Of a stretch of 64,000 nucleotides of DNA, positions 34,825-47,929 are shown piece by piece; within the stretch, counting starts at the first letter, position 1, and each line of letters starts with the position of its first letter. The DNA is from Voacanga thouarsii (Eukaryota > Streptophyta > Magnoliopsida > Gentianales > Apocynaceae), in the NCBI GenBank assembly GCA_026120185.1, contig JANUWF010001937.1, positions 3,361,001-3,425,000 on the forward strand. Direction: 5' to 3'. Made by a program: the position numbers and the translations under genes. The notes beneath the pieces are model-generated. The model searched no databases, was not told the DNA's origin, and saw only the letters and a program-made list of their open reading frames with translations.

Positions 34825-36538
34825 TGTTGGGTATCTCAAGCTTGTACCCTATACAGCGCAGCGAAAAATAAACGAGATACCATCCCAGGACCCGCCTATG
34901 TGTGAAAAACAAGACATAAAGATAATAAAGGTAACAACTTTTACCTTTGTTTGATCGTCCGAAGAACAAAATTTCTTCTTCAAGTGGAGGTGCGATGCAA
35001 TAATCCTCATGATCAACCTCCACGTGAATTGAACGTCTAACCACTATAATAATAGTGTGATTATCTCTAACAGTAATCCACACAGAGGAATGCTCAAGCA
35101 CCAAACTTTTCTGTGCTAGCAGAAATAAGATAGCGGCTAGGGTTGTTTCTCAAGACAATCGAGAGAGATAGAGAGAAGAGAAGGTCGAGTGTTGCTAGTT
35201 TTTCGTTTGTCATTTTTCAGCTAGGGTTTCGTATGTCTTGTTAATATGTCACACGAAATTTCCCTTCCCAAAACTGAGAATTCTAATCCTATTAGAATTC
35301 CCTAATTGTAATTGGAAACATCATGTTCTCACAATTACAACTTGGATCAAAAATTATAACTAATTATAATTTTCCACAATAACTTATTTTTCTCTCAATT
35401 AACCCCACTATATTATCAAATAACATTTTGAGTATATAATCCTCTATTGTGTGTGACCTATTAGGTTTCCCAGTCAATTAGTAGTGAACATGAATTAATC
35501 CAAACATATTTGAGATTAATAATCCATAATTAATTAGAATTAATTTTATTAATTCTAATTGGGATTGGTTTATTAATTCATCAATTAATAAACCTATCTT
35601 CCCATATCATGAGCGGTATCTAGCAACACATCATGACCACCCAAGAGTCCAGGAAGTCAAGTAGCTTGACATGAACCCTTCAATAGCAAACTTCAGTACA
35701 ATTAACTCATTTCACCATATAATATCTCATTCGGTTTGGAGTACGGAATTATTACGAACTCCCTCCAGAATTAATTCTGGCCCGAATACAATAGTACTTG
35801 TACCAGGAACCCACAACTCTAGATGTGTATCAATTGGAACTGTTTCCAATACACAATCGTCTTGACCAAGGACTTCTCGAGTAGTAATTCCTACAAGTGG
35901 CCGTGAGATATTCACCCCTACTATTAGGAGTGGTGAATCCTTTATTAACCCTCTCAACTACTTTCGTTTACCTCACAATGTACCCAATATCCATCCCATA
36001 GGTGACCCTTGATCGAGCTCCGGAGATTTGAATCAAAGTACAAAGCTCAGCAAACAAAGTACCTTGGAGATCTTAAGTCTAAGGATTCTTGCATGTTTGC
36101 TATATTGAGATTATATCACTGGTACTAAATAGTTATCCATGTGATTATCTCAAAGTTAGGTCATCCAATGAACTTGTTCCATTAACAAGCATCCATGTGT
36201 TAACTTTGAGTATCTCAATACCCACGGTTATGAGAACCACCGCTTGATCAAATTAGAAAGTCTAACGCATGCTAGTCTTAACGCATTGATGATGTCATAT
36301 CTCATTAATACTTTGTCTAGGGAGTATTTAAGTACAAATACCATCCAGTGTAGTAGAAATCTCATATCATGATCTCTATTATGATTTTCTTAACATAGTG
36401 TTGTACTATGGACTTTATCAAATAATTATATTACTTTAAATAAACAAAAGAAACTGTAAGATAAATAATGTCTTTTGTTAAAATAAAATGTATCATATAC
36501 AATGTACAAGTGATTGCCTCTATGGCACAACACTAACA
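34825..36538 (-). mobile_element. Solo LTR of a Copia element inside LINE ORF2
   Basis: 1714 bp with TG...CA ends: the plus strand reads TGTTGGGTATC at 34825 and CACTAACA at 36538. On the minus strand it begins TGTTAGTGTTGTGCC, the more usual 5' end of plant Copia LTRs, so minus orientation is preferred. No internal Copia sequence is present, so unequal LTR recombination is likely. Flanks GGTTC (34820-34824) and AGTCT (36539-36543) are both near GGTCT, which would restore the LINE reading, and are taken as a diverged target duplication. Confidence 0.75.
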
Positions 36539-36540
36539 AG

Positions 36541-38293
36541 TCTAAGCTGGACATAGTTATGGGTAATGACGCTGGGTTTTGGGGTTAAAGCCAGGCATCC
36601 ATGGAGTTTTCCCCTATTACATGCCTTTCGGACCACAGTCCTTACCTTTGGACACAGGTGGATTCTCCAAGGGCGGTCCCCCCTTTAGATTTTTAAATAT
36701 TTGGGCTGATCATGAAAGATTTTTTGATTTGGTTAAAGGGGTGCGGGAATAAAGTTTTGAAGGCTATTATCAGTTTATATTGTGTTAAAGGTTGAAGGCA
36801 CCCAAACGGGATTTGCGTGGACTGAACAACAAGAAATTTTCCCATATTTTGTCTCGTGTGGAGCAGGCCAACCAGGAGCTACAGAGGGCGCAATAGCTAT
36901 TGTTAGATAATCCCTTAGATAGCACCTTGATTGCCCAGTACAAGGACCGAAAACTGACAGCTTGGAGGTTAGCAGAGGTAGAAATGAAGTTTTATCAGTA
37001 GCTAGTAAAGAGGAAATATGTGGCACAGGCGAACAAATGCACCAAATACTTCCATGTTATAGTGAACAGGAATATGAAACGGAACTTCATCGCATCCATT
37101 ATTATGGAGGGTGGAGCGAGGACAGACAATCAAAAAGAACTTGCGAAAGAATTTGTTGACTACTACTATATATTGCTTAGGGCTCGGGTTCAGTGCCAAA
37201 AACTTAATGTGAACTATGTTAGGGCTGGTCCATTGGTGCCACACCATCACATGGCAGACCTTGTAATGGAGGTTTTGGATCAGGAAATCAAGCTTGCCTT
37301 GTGGGATATTGGTGACTGCAAAGCCCCAGAACCTAACGATTACTCTACCTATTTTTTCAAAAAGCCTGGGGAATGGTACAGCAAGGTTTGTGTGCAACGG
37401 TTCGGGAATTTTTTCATTCTAGCAGGATGTTAAAGCAGTTCAATCACTCGGTTATTACTTTGGTTCCTAAATCTGACCACGTTGAGAGGGTGGGGGACTA
37501 TAGACCCATTTCATGTTGCAATGTGGTTTATAAGATTATCTCAAAAATACTGGTAGCCAGGCTCAAATTTGTCCTCCCTGTTCTGGTGGATCCTGCTCAG
37601 TCGGCATTTATGGAGGATAGACTTATGGCGGATAATATCCTATTGGTTTAGGAACTATTGCGGGGCTACAACAGGAATCGAGTGTCACCACGCTGCACCG
37701 TTAAGGTGGATTTCCAAAAAGCATATGACTCGATTAGTTGGGATTTCTTACTAGAATTATTAGAAGAAATTGGATTCCTGCAGCAATTTATGGGTTGGAT
37801 TGAGCAGTGCGTTACCACTACCTCATTCTCTGTTACTATTAATGGGACAGTACATGGATTCTTTAAAGGAGTAAAGGGACTTCACCAGGGAGACCCCATA
37901 TCTCCGTTGTTGTTCATTCTCTGTTTGGAATACTTTTCTCAAGTTGTTAAAGTTCACACACTTGGGACTACTTTCAACTACCATCCCAAGTGTGACTACT
38001 TAAGGATTACTCACCTTGCTTTTGCAGATGACTTAATGTTATTTGCTAAAGGTGACAAATCATCAGTATGCCTCATGTTGGGAAGTTTAGAGGAACTACA
38101 AAGATGCTCTGGCTTGGAAATCAACAAGGACAAATCCAATATTTACCTTGCTGGGTTGGGAATTTCGAACCAGAATTCTATTATAGATGACATTGGCATC
38201 CCTATAGGTGGCTTCCCATTTTGATACCTTGGCATTCCAATCATGGCAAATAAAATGAGAGTTTCTTACTTTTGTCCTTTATTGGATAGGATA
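36541..38293 (+). pseudogene. LINE ORF2, part 2: linker and reverse transcriptase
   Basis: Resumes with SKLDIVMGNDAGFWG. A frameshift lies near the C run at about 36680 and another near 37375. RT motifs: YRPISCCNVVYKIISK (about 37500-37550), VDFQKAYDSISWDF (about 37710), GLHQGDPISPLLF (about 37880-37918) and the catalytic FADD (LAFADDLMLF, about 38018-38047). Nonsense codons at about 37649 (between LLV and ELLRG) and 38222 (before YLGIP) fit CAG-to-TAG and CGA-to-TGA. Gypsy-1 interrupts it at 38294. Confidence 0.9.
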
Positions 38294-41200
38294 TGTAACA
38301 CCCCACATTTCTTTTCTTGACGCAGTGGGCCAGGCTCAGGTGGGATGCCGCCCGTCCGACTTCTCAGACTAGGGGTCTTTATAACGATTTAAACTTAAAG
38401 CAAGTAAGTACAAGTCGAAGCTTAAATAAATACATACAACATACTCTTTTATTACAAATACGCGAGTTGTGATAGATACATCATCATGGTTCCCAAAATA
38501 CACAAGACAAAATAGTTCCATCATCTAGGTACAATAATCATGCCAAAAGATTCGCTATCTAGCGCTAGATGGTAAGTCCAGGTAGTACCGTCGCTAGCCT
38601 TCAACTCCAATCCCTAAAAAAAAAAAAATAGGAAAGACAAACACATGCGTGAGTGGTAAACCCAGTGAGTCCCGTGTGTGATAGTGTTTTGCTCAGAAGA
38701 GAGATGATTTTCAATTTCTTTACTGAAATAAATTTCACAACAGCGAAATAGCAGTAATTGGTAAAATTAGGATCAAGTTATCATGTACATTTGAAAAACA
38801 ATGATTTCCAAACATATGGCCTCTAATTTTAATAAATGCGGGTTCTTCCCCTTTTAGAAGTGCGACCCGCGTGCAAAGTTCAAGGAATTTCGCCTTCGGC
38901 TGCACGGTTTCTAGTGCCAGGGATTGCACCTTACAGCACGTCACCCGTGTCAGGCCGGAAGGGTGAGCAGCGTACAAATGTACCCCACCGTGCACTTAGA
39001 AATCTTTTACTTGCCTCTATTAGCCAGGGGTCCCAATCCTAACGTCAATCACCATCGAGGTGGCAAGGAGTCAAACGCCCCGAACATCCCATCCTTATTC
39101 CAGCGAATGACTAAAAAAAAATAAGCGTTCACAAACGCATTCACAAACACGGAAATTGCCAAGCACAAACGGCTAGCCAGGACGACTCATCTCAATGTCC
39201 TATCGCCCTATCTGGAGTAAGACAATCCCCAGAACTAGCCAGGTTATTTGGGGTCGTCTACCTCTAACATGGGCTAGTACAAAGATCAAAGTCCTTGCTG
39301 AGTACTCAACGCAACAATACCAACCCCATCTGACTGATCAGGCCAGAGGGTTATCTGATCCCGCAAGATCTTCAATTAAAACATTTTGGGGCTAAAATAA
39401 CATTTTCCAAAAATCATGTAGAAAACCAGACAAAAGGTTTTACTCACACATCAAAATGTGTTTCCAAGAGCAACCGGGTTATTTTCCCCATACTTGATCA
39501 CAAAAGTCATTTCCCAAGGGCATTTGGGTCAATTCACCCATGCCCAATTCCAAAAGACTTTTTGAGGGTATCCGAGTCATTTTACCCTTACCCGATTTGG
39601 GAAATATTCACAAAAGTTCCAATAAGGATATTTCGGTCATTTACCGAATACCCGACTTCCAAAAGTTTCATAAATCATTCCAATAAGGATATCTGGATCA
39701 TTTTCCAAATGCCCGATTCTAAAGTTTATCATTTTTCGGAAATCCCAAATATTTAATCCAAAATGGCTAAATTCACATAATTCGTGTTTTAATCATCCAA
39801 TAAGGTTTTCAAACCAATTATGAAATTCATTCAAATCTAAATAGCATAAAAATAAGTCTTGCTCATGTATTCTGTAAACATATTTAAACGTTTCCAAAAC
39901 GGTATAAAACATGTCATTTCATGGAAAATTAAAGTAGACTAGCCTTTAAAAAGGTTTTAGAAATTATAGGGACTCACCTTGTATATTAGGCCGAAGTTGC
40001 ACTCGAGTATAGCCCTAGAAGGGGTTCCCTCGACTTGATTCACCTACATCATTAGTACATTTCCTTATTATTACTTAATAGATTCAAATACCTAATGGTT
40101 TAAATAAGGTTTCTATAATTTTCTTAAAGAAATAAATGGGTCAGAGCTTTGGATGGTTTTTCTGGTTTTACAGCTTTACCACCCTTCACCATTTTTCACA
40201 CAATTTATTTGATATAGGTCCAAATAGGGTGAGGCTACTTCCATAATATCCCTAAGATATCCCTCTATCAATTCCAGGTCATAAGTTCTGTAAATTCCAT
40301 CCCATTTTGTACAGTTTTCCAGTTAAGTTCACTGTTCCGGGTTTTAGGATCCAGGTTTGTCATCTTCCAGAGTTTTGTGCATATCTCCTTCAATACAAGT
40401 CCAAATGAGGTGAAACCACTTCTAATATACTCCTAGGGCGTCTCTCTATCAACTTCAGGTCATATGGTATTCAAACCTCTCTCCACTTCGTTCAGTTTTT
40501 TAGCTAACCTTACTGTTCCGAGTTGATGGTTCAAACCACAATTTAGAAGCTCAAATTGTTTTAATTAATTTCTATGGTTTCTTCAACATACCCTACCATA
40601 TTTAAACCCTTCACTACATCATTTATCCTCCCAACATCAGTCTTCCAACAAGTTCTCATGCTCAGCACTTTTCTTTAGTTCAATCAAACAAGTTATACCA
40701 AGTTCACCAAACCAGTAAATTTTGGCAGATTACATTACTCTTGCTATTTTCTGATTTTGCATCCATCTAAGCTCACATCACATGATCCAAATCCTTCCTA
40801 ACTAGTCTAGGATATGCTTAGCATTATTTGTGTTCAAATTCCAGCAAAATCATCACTCCAAAAAGCAGTAAATAAACTGAAAATCATGCCTACTTCATCA
40901 CTCATCCAACCGGTAAATCAACCATCACCAAAATCAACATATTTTCATCACTTAACTTCAACAATCTTTATATGCAGTTAGTCTCCATCTTCTAGTACCA
41001 TTTTCTTAGCTTTCAAGAGTGATCTCTTACCTTTCAAAGATGAAAACAAGCTGCAACTCTCCCTCCTTTTCTTCCTCTTCCTTTCCCCTTCCTTGCTGCC
41101 GGTCCTTCTCTTCTCCTCCTTGCTGCCGAAATTCTTCTCCCTCTTTTGGTCTTTCTTTTGCTTTTCTCTTCCTCTATTCTCTTCTCTGTTTTTTTTTCTT

Positions 41201-41430
41201 CTTCTTGCTGCTTTTACCCCTGGCCGAAATTCTCCTCCATGGCTCCTATTTATATAGCTAGCTTCCTTGATCTTATCTTGGTCTTAATAAAAGATTTATG
41301 GTGAGTTGGCCATTTCAAGAGAGTTGTGGATTACCCTAGAAGGTTCTAGGATCCTCTAGGGGTTTTGAAGAAATTCTTAAAATCTCTTGGGATCACTAAT
41401 TGCTTAATCATGATTAACTCACCCTAATCC

Positions 41431-43449
41431 TGAGGGAGACGAAAACAGGGGAGCATGCACGGTTTAAAAAACGGAGAGAAAAATAAACCGCAAGCCTTAG
41501 AGGCCATACGGAAGCGTGAAGATCATACCTTTGCACTCCTTAATCCTTCTAGGTTGAGTAGGAGTGGATTGAACGACTGGAATCACTTCGCTTCGCCCAC
41601 TTGAAGAAGTTTCCGGTTGAACACCCGCTAGCCTTCTACTTCACCTTGTTTGCATCAACGCCTAGCTTTCCAGCTCTCGGAATATTCCTCTACCTATAGT
41701 CTAGTCGGTGAACACTATGGTGAAGAGGAACGATCTCAATTCTCCTCGGTTCTCTCGCTATTGATTAGCAAAGAACAAGGAAAAACAACAGCAGAGGGTG
41801 GCGTGAGAGAGAGGAGAGAGAAGCTACGTGAGGCTTCTTAGGCTTGGGAGGATTAGGGTTTTCATCTACCAGACACTTGTTTTATTGGTTTGCCAAAACT
41901 AGGTTTCTCAATCTCTGATAAACATATCCCCGGGATTTCAAAACACCCGGATGTTATCCTGAGAATCAGTTTGGGCTAACCCTAAACTCCTCTTAACCGT
42001 ATCTGGAAAAAACCCTAATGTCCAAACTATTGGGCCGGAAAAATATTTATTATTTCTCTTGGATCCAAAAGGCCCAAAATAATAAACATTAATTATTTAT
42101 TTCCTGGGCTTATATAAACAAACCAATAAATAATTAATGAGCCCAAATGAACCATAATAATTAATCTTTAATTATTTATTTCTTGGACCTATATAAATAA
42201 CCCAGTAAATAATTAAACATTAATTATCTCCCCTAGTTTAAGCCCAGGTTAATTTCTTAATTATTCATACTGGACCTAGGCCCTGAATAATTAATTAACC
42301 AATTAAACTAGATAATTAAATTTCTCTCAACTCCTATTTTAATTAATTTATTTATTTTATTCCAGTCCAATAATAAATTAGACTTCTTGAATAAAATTAA
42401 ATAAAATAAAATCCTCTTGAATTGAGACCAATTCCTCAACCAAAAATTAGTTAGGACTTACGGGCTATTCCGAGGACAAAAAAGACACATCGCCTTGGCT
42501 GCTAAAATGACCAAAATACCCCTGCTATATAAATAGCTGTATTTTTGCATTTTAAATATTTCCTAATATCACCATAAGGAAATATTGACCCCAAGGACAA
42601 TGCTGCATTAGCAAAGTCTCCGACCTACAAGTGAAATGACTAAAATACCCCTCTACACATCGCCGTACATTTAGAGAGGAAGAAGTGTACTAACACCCCT
42701 CTAAATGACATCTACCATCCTTAGGCTTCTAGTCCAATGATCCATGACTTCCTGGAGTGTTTCCGCTTTCCAAGAGTGCTACCCTAAAGTAAACATCCAA
42801 GTCATGTTTCCCAGGGCCCTGGACATTTTAGACCATTCGGACAACCACAATGGGCGATATAGTGCAGAAACTATCTTGTACAAGTCTGTCTTAACTAACT
42901 AGTCACACATGCCCAACATGCAAGTATATTGGCCCTACGATAGAACCTCAACTATAGCAAATCAAAGTATATGCTTCCAGCTTCGCCAGACCACCAACTC
43001 ATACTCAAGTCGTAGAGTACTAGTCCACGCTGTAGTGGTAGTAGTCTAGGTTTCTATCATATAGTACTTTTAGAAATCACTATTACAGGTCCTGTCCTAT
43101 GTATTCGAAATACGCTTATGTCATGAAGTGAGTGGACTACTCACTGGCTAAAGGTAAGCTTTTCCCCATTTGGAATTCATAACATAATAACCTAAACATG
43201 ATGAGGTTCCCAGTCTCATCAATAGGTTAAGAACAAATGTTTATGTGTTAAATAACCCGTGATCCATACCTTACTGTGAAAGACCACCATTCACATGGAC
43301 CACTTATTTAAACACAATGGGTCTGTTCCAAACGAAAATCGTGCACAAACAAATAGTAAATTCACAAATAATTTTTGAAAATAAATTCTTTTATTAAAAT
43401 ATTCAATTTTACATCAGAAACCTAGTTTAAGAGGGCATACAATCCAACA
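41431..43449 (-). repeat. 3' LTR of Copia-3 (2.0 kb)
   Basis: Starts TGTTGGATTGTATGCC at 43449 on the minus strand. Same family as the LTR at 8033-9953. Its first 250 bases are nearly identical to the 5' LTR remnant at 44453-44704, so the insertion is young. Confidence 0.92.
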
Positions 43450-43499
43450 ATCTCCCACTTGCACTCTAAGACTAGGTAAGTCTATAGGTGCCCACCCCT

Positions 43500-44452
43500 A
43501 TGGCGTCTAAGTATCTCTTGAAGACTCTCTCAGCCAAAGGTTTGGTGAATAGATCTACTAGATTGTTTTCTGAGGTAATATGTTCCACCACGACTTCGCG
43601 TCTCTAGATGAAATCCTGGATCAGGTGGTACTTCCTCTCGATGTGTTTCCCCTTCTTGTGGTTCCGATGCTCCTTAGATTGCAATACTGCTCCAGTGTTG
43701 TCGCAATACATCACAATCGGCCTGTCCATATGTGGAATGACTCCAAGTTCTGAAAGAAACTTCCGGAGCCAAACTATTTCCTTGGACACCTCTGAAGCAG
43801 CCACATACTCAGCTTCCATGGTTGAGTCAGCAATACAAGACTGCTTAATACTCCTCCATGAAATTACTCCTCCAGACAAGGTGAAGACATATCCACTAGT
43901 GGATTTTCTCTCATCCTTATCCGCCTAGAAGTCTGAGTTTGTGTATCCTGTAGGAACTCAATCATCAGCCCTGTAAACCAACATATAATCTCTCGTTCCC
44001 TTGAGGTACTTGAGAATATGCTTTACAGCTTGTCAATGAACCTCCCCTGTGTTTGACTAATATCTGCTAACTAAGCCCATGGCAAAGTAGATATCTGGCC
44101 TAGTACACAGCATGGTGTACATGAGACTTCTCACAGCAGAAGCGTAGGGAATCCTACTTATTTTGTCCTTTTCTTCTTGAGACTTAAGACAGTCCTTCGA
44201 AGAAAATGACAACCCATGTCTGCAAGGGATTAGAGCTCCCTTGCATGAGTCCATGCTGTACTTGGCCAACATCTTGTCAATGTATGTCGCTTGGGATAAC
44301 CCTAACATTCTCTACTTCCTATTTCTAAGAAGCCTAATCCCGAGAATGTAGCTGGCTTCTCCCAAGTCCTTCATACTGAATTGACTAGACAGCCAAACCT
44401 TTGTAGATGACAATGTCCCTACATCATTTCCAATGAGTAGAATGTCATCCAC
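43500..44452 (-). pseudogene. Copia-3 pol remnant: RT C-terminus and RNase H
   Basis: Begins within the RT catalytic block (VDDILLIGNDV, about 44452-44420). It passes QATYIDKMLAKYSMD and the RNase H stretch SGGVISWRSIKQS with the MEAEYVAASE motif (about 43870-43790), and runs on towards the usual FTKPLAE terminus near 43530. Several stops are present. Polypurine-like sequence precedes the 3' LTR. Confidence 0.9.
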
Positions 44453-44704
44453 ATGATGAGGTTCCCAGTCTCATCAATAGGTTAAGAACAAATGTTTATG
44501 TGTAAAATAACCCGTGATCCATACCTTACAGTGAAAGACCACCATTCACATGGACCACTTATTTAAACACAATGGGTCTGTTCCAAACGAAAATCGTGCA
44601 CAAACAAATAGTAAATTCACAAACAATTTTTGAAAATAAATTCTTTTATTTAAATATTCGATTTTACAACAGAAACCTAGTCTAAGAGGACATACAATCC
44701 AACA
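44453..44704 (-). repeat. 5' LTR remnant of Copia-3
   Basis: Outer 252 bp of the LTR, matching 43198-43449. The inner edge ends at an ACATGATGAG microhomology shared with the pol junction. Confidence 0.93.
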
Positions 44705-44868
44705 AATCCCACTTAGCTTAATTAAGCTTAATTAGAGGAAGTCTAAAAATAATCAAACTTGGTGAAAAATATCATGCTAGTGGGCCCTCTTCATTTACTT
44801 CTTGTGGGCCTCCTAAAATATCTTGTATATAATATAATATAAATTAAGATATTTATGGTATTAGTTGT

Positions 44869-44905
<37 letters not shown>

Positions 44906-44941
44906 ACATATACATATATATATATATATACATATATATAA
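44869..44941. repeat. (TA)n(TG)n compound microsatellite in the Gypsy-1 3' LTR
   Basis: TA run, then a TG run, then further TA units. The sister LTR (about 52957-52984) has a shorter TA/GATA run and no TG tract. Confidence 0.95.
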
Positions 44942-45280
44942 TATAATGGTAAAAATAATATAATAATTTAATACAATTATTGAATTCAATAATACTATAA
45001 TTTAATATTACCAAGGAATATTGATATTACATAAGAGACATAAAATAATAGTAATGGATAATAGAATAAAAATAAAATCAATAATAATACTAATATTAAT
45101 AATGATAATAGCACTAGTGATGGCTATATTATAATTCTATGAATAATATTATTACTTTGCAATCTTAATTTTATTATTGATAATAAAGAAGGAAAATACT
45201 TCGTTTATATATATTTTCATTGTTAACAAAACCATGCTACATAAATTCCTTATGCAAGGCGAACAAGGCGGGTTATTACA

Positions 45281-45293
45281 ATCTCCCCTCCTA
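45281..45293 (-). other. Polypurine tract of Gypsy-1
   Basis: The minus strand reads AGGAGGGGAGAT directly before the LTR start TGTAATAACCC. Confidence 0.85.
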
Positions 45294-45299
45294 AAAGGA

Positions 45300-46407
45300 A
45301 TTTCGTCCTCGAAATTAGATCTCACCTTCAAAGAGTTCTGGGTAAGTTTTATACATTTATGCTTCTATTTCTCACTTAGCATCCTCCACAGGATGATGGC
45401 TCCATGGCATTTTAACAAGAGGAATTTGCTTTTGTCGCAACTTCTTTTTGGTGATATCTAAGGGTTCCCAATACAGAGGAGATCGGCACTTTTGTCCATA
45501 TAGGACTTCAAACAATGCCATTTCGATTGAGGATTGATAACTATTGTTGTAGGCAAATTCCGCATAAGCCAAAATTATCAAGCCATCTAGTCCCAAAGTC
45601 CAATGCACATGCTTTTAACATGTCTTCCATAATTTGGATAACCCGCTCTATCTGGCCGTCAGTCTAAGGGTGTGCAGTGGTGCTGAATTTCAGAGTAGTC
45701 CCATACAGTTGTTGCATCTTCCTCCAAAATCGAGAAGTGAACCTGGGGTCTCGGTCAGATACAATGCTGGAAGGTACTCCATGGAGTCTGATTACTTCAT
45801 TCATATAAATCTTACTTAATTTCTCCAAAGAGTCTCGTTCACTTATGGGTATAAAGTAAGCTGTCTTTGTTAACCGATCTACAATCACCCAAACTGTATC
45901 TCGTTGTCCAATGGTTACTGGTAAACCGGTAACAAAGTCCGTGGTAACTTCGTCCCATTTTCATTCAGGTACTGGTAGTGGTTGTAGTAATCCCCCGGGC
46001 TTTTGGTGATCTATCTTCACCTTTTGACAAGTAAGACATGGAGCAACAACTCGAGAAATATCGTTCTTCGTACCTATCCACCAAAAATGTTGCCTCAAGT
46101 CTCGGTACATCTTTACTGCCCCAGGGTGAATGGTGTACTTACTCCAATGTGCTTCAGTTAATATTTCCTGCTTCATAGTAGCCTGTCTCGGTATACAATA
46201 TCGCCCTCTAAATCGGAGGATCCCTGCGTCATTTTCATAGAAATCAGTTTTCTTCTGTTCCTTGCTATTCGCCTTGATCTGCTGCAACTCTCGGTCTTGC
46301 TCCTGAACTCCTTTCAATTGTTGCAACCATACAGGCTGTATTGATATGTTATTTATCTTGATTCGTCCTTCAAGTGCCACTGCTTCCAACTCCGGGGTCT
46401 GCGCCAT
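45300..46407 (-). pseudogene. Gypsy-1 integrase relic with chromodomain-like end
   Basis: HHCC zinc region from about 46210 to 46010, with the final CLTCQKVK motif near 46030-46007. Core motif MIVDRLTKTAYFIP near 45888 and SIVSDRDPRFTSRFW near 45770-45730. A following block has [21 protein letters not shown] spacing near 45550. A deletion then joins [10 protein letters not shown] to a [20 protein letters not shown] chromodomain segment (about 45410-45365). Stops interrupt it. Without the deleted part it cannot form a full integrase. Confidence 0.88.
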
Positions 46408-47400
46408 CCGTAGTGTAGATATATGTCATTTTCTACTTAATGCATCTACTACTACATTAGCCTTTCCCGGATGGTACTTAATTGGGTAGCGAAATTCTTC
46501 TAAGGACTCCATCCACCTTTGCTGTCTCATATTTAAATCTTTCTGAGTGAAGATATATTTCAAGCTTTTGTGATCTTTAAGAACCTCAAATTCTGCTCCA
46601 TAAAGGTAATGCTTCCACTTTTTCTAGGCGAACACAATGGCTGCTAATTCCAAATCATGAGTAAGGTAATTTCTCTCATGGGGTTTCAATTTCCTCGATA
46701 TATACGCTATTACTTTCCTTTCTTGCATTAATACTCCGCCCAATCCTTCCTTAGAAGCATCAGTATATACCCCGTAGGGCTTATCCATGGCAGGCAAGGC
46801 TAGAACAAGTGAGTTGCTCAACCTTCGCTTCAATTCTTGAAAACTTTTATCACAACTTTTCGACCATTCGTAGGGCACCTTCTTTTGGGTTAATCGGGTT
46901 AATGGCAAAGCAAGTTTCGAGAATCCTTCAATGAACCTTCTATAATATCCTGCCAAGCCTAAGAAATTTTTCACCTCCGTAGGGTTTTCCGGTCGTTTCC
47001 AATTTATTATAGCTTCCACTTTTGCAGGGTCCACAGAAATCCCTTCTTTAGAGATCACATGCCCTAGAAAAGATACTCTATCCAACCAAAAGTCACACTT
47101 GTTAAACTTAGCATACAACTTGGCTTCTCTTAATTTCTCAAGCACTTTCCGCAAATGCTCTTGATGATCCTAAGGGTTCTTAGAGTATACTAAAATATCA
47201 TCAATAAAAATGACAACAACGTTATCCAAGTAGGGCTGAAAAATCCGATGCATAAGGTCCATGAAAGTGGCAGGGGCATTAGTAACTCCAAAGGGCATCA
47301 CTACAACCTCATAGTGCCCAAAGCGCGAATTGAAGGCAGTCTTAGGAATATCCTCTTCTTTAATCCTCACCTGATAATGCCCCTATCTCAGGTCTAATTT
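46408..47400 (-). pseudogene. Gypsy-1 reverse transcriptase and RNase H relic
   Basis: Starts abruptly inside RT at CYSKLDLR. It shows [18 protein letters not shown] and the catalytic FIDDILVYS (about 47200-47175), then [28 protein letters not shown] (about 46970-46920) and RNase [14 protein letters not shown] (about 46770-46735) with [12 protein letters not shown]. Single stops are present. The N-terminal third of RT and the protease-RT linker are missing. Confidence 0.9.
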
Positions 47401-47420
47401 AGAGTAACATCCTTTTTGGG

Positions 47421-47810
47421 TCAACCTCCTCCTGGTCCCCTAAATTGCACCAGTTTATTCCTATGGTCTACCCTCGCATGATGTTGCGATAGCCAATCCA
47501 TTCTTAAAATGGCATCATAGTCTGCTATGGGCAAACTTATAAGGTCTCCTTCCAAGGTCATATGTTCAATTTTTATTTCACTTCCCAAATAAATTCTATC
47601 ACCGCTCAATTGCTTTCCCAAAGGGGTACTAACTATCATCTCATAAGGAGCCTCCTTACTTCTACTCTTTATCTTTTGTGCAAAGGAGCATGCAATAAAA
47701 GAATGGGTAGAGCCTGGATCTATTAGAATTTGCACTTCTTGACCAAAAATAAAAATCTTACCTTCCACCACTGCCAATGCATTAGTGCCTGCTTTATCTA
47801 GGGTTACCAC
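47421..47810 (-). pseudogene. Gypsy-1 aspartic protease relic
   Basis: Retropepsin-like fold with VQILIDPGSTHSFIA (about 47735-47695). The catalytic DSG/DTG triad reads DPG, which would abolish activity. The domain continues to ILRMDWLSQHHARVD and VQFRGP, then is cut by the deletion into RT. Confidence 0.85.
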
Positions 47811-47929
47811 TCAAGCATTCACGACAGGCTTGTTGGATCCTACTTTGGGTGCAGAGGGCTGGCTTGGGTTTCCTTTGGAAAATTCCGGTCTTGCCCCCCA
47901 TTTTATTTCCTCTCGGATTCATCTATCCC

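Larger units (their letters stand above)
41431..44704 (-). mobile_element. Copia-3: internally deleted Ty1/copia element nested in the Gypsy-1 LTR
   Basis: Ends TGAGGG...CCAACA (minus TGTTGGATTG...CTCA) with perfect duplication AATCC at 41426-41430 and 44705-44709. Minus-strand order: a 252-bp remnant of the 5' LTR (44704-44453), an abrupt junction into the middle of RT, RNase H (to about 43500), then a complete 3' LTR (43449-41431). PBS, gag, protease, integrase and half of RT are deleted. Confidence 0.95.
38294..45280 (-). repeat. 3' LTR of Gypsy-1, interrupted by Copia-3
   Basis: Parts 38294-41430 and 44705-45280 together align with the other LTR (49660-53322) with few substitutions. Main difference: a TA/TG microsatellite at 44869-44941 that is longer here. 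A small frame of about 80 codons (41019-41261; copy at 52382-52624), rich in Ser/Cys/Leu/Phe, is present in both LTRs but sits in pyrimidine-rich sequence and need not be a gene. Confidence 0.93.

Noticed and set aside
41019..41261. An 80-codon frame in the Gypsy-1 LTR, also present at 52382-52624
   Set aside because: Lies in CT-rich low-complexity sequence. The two copies are preserved because the LTRs are recent duplicates, not by selection.
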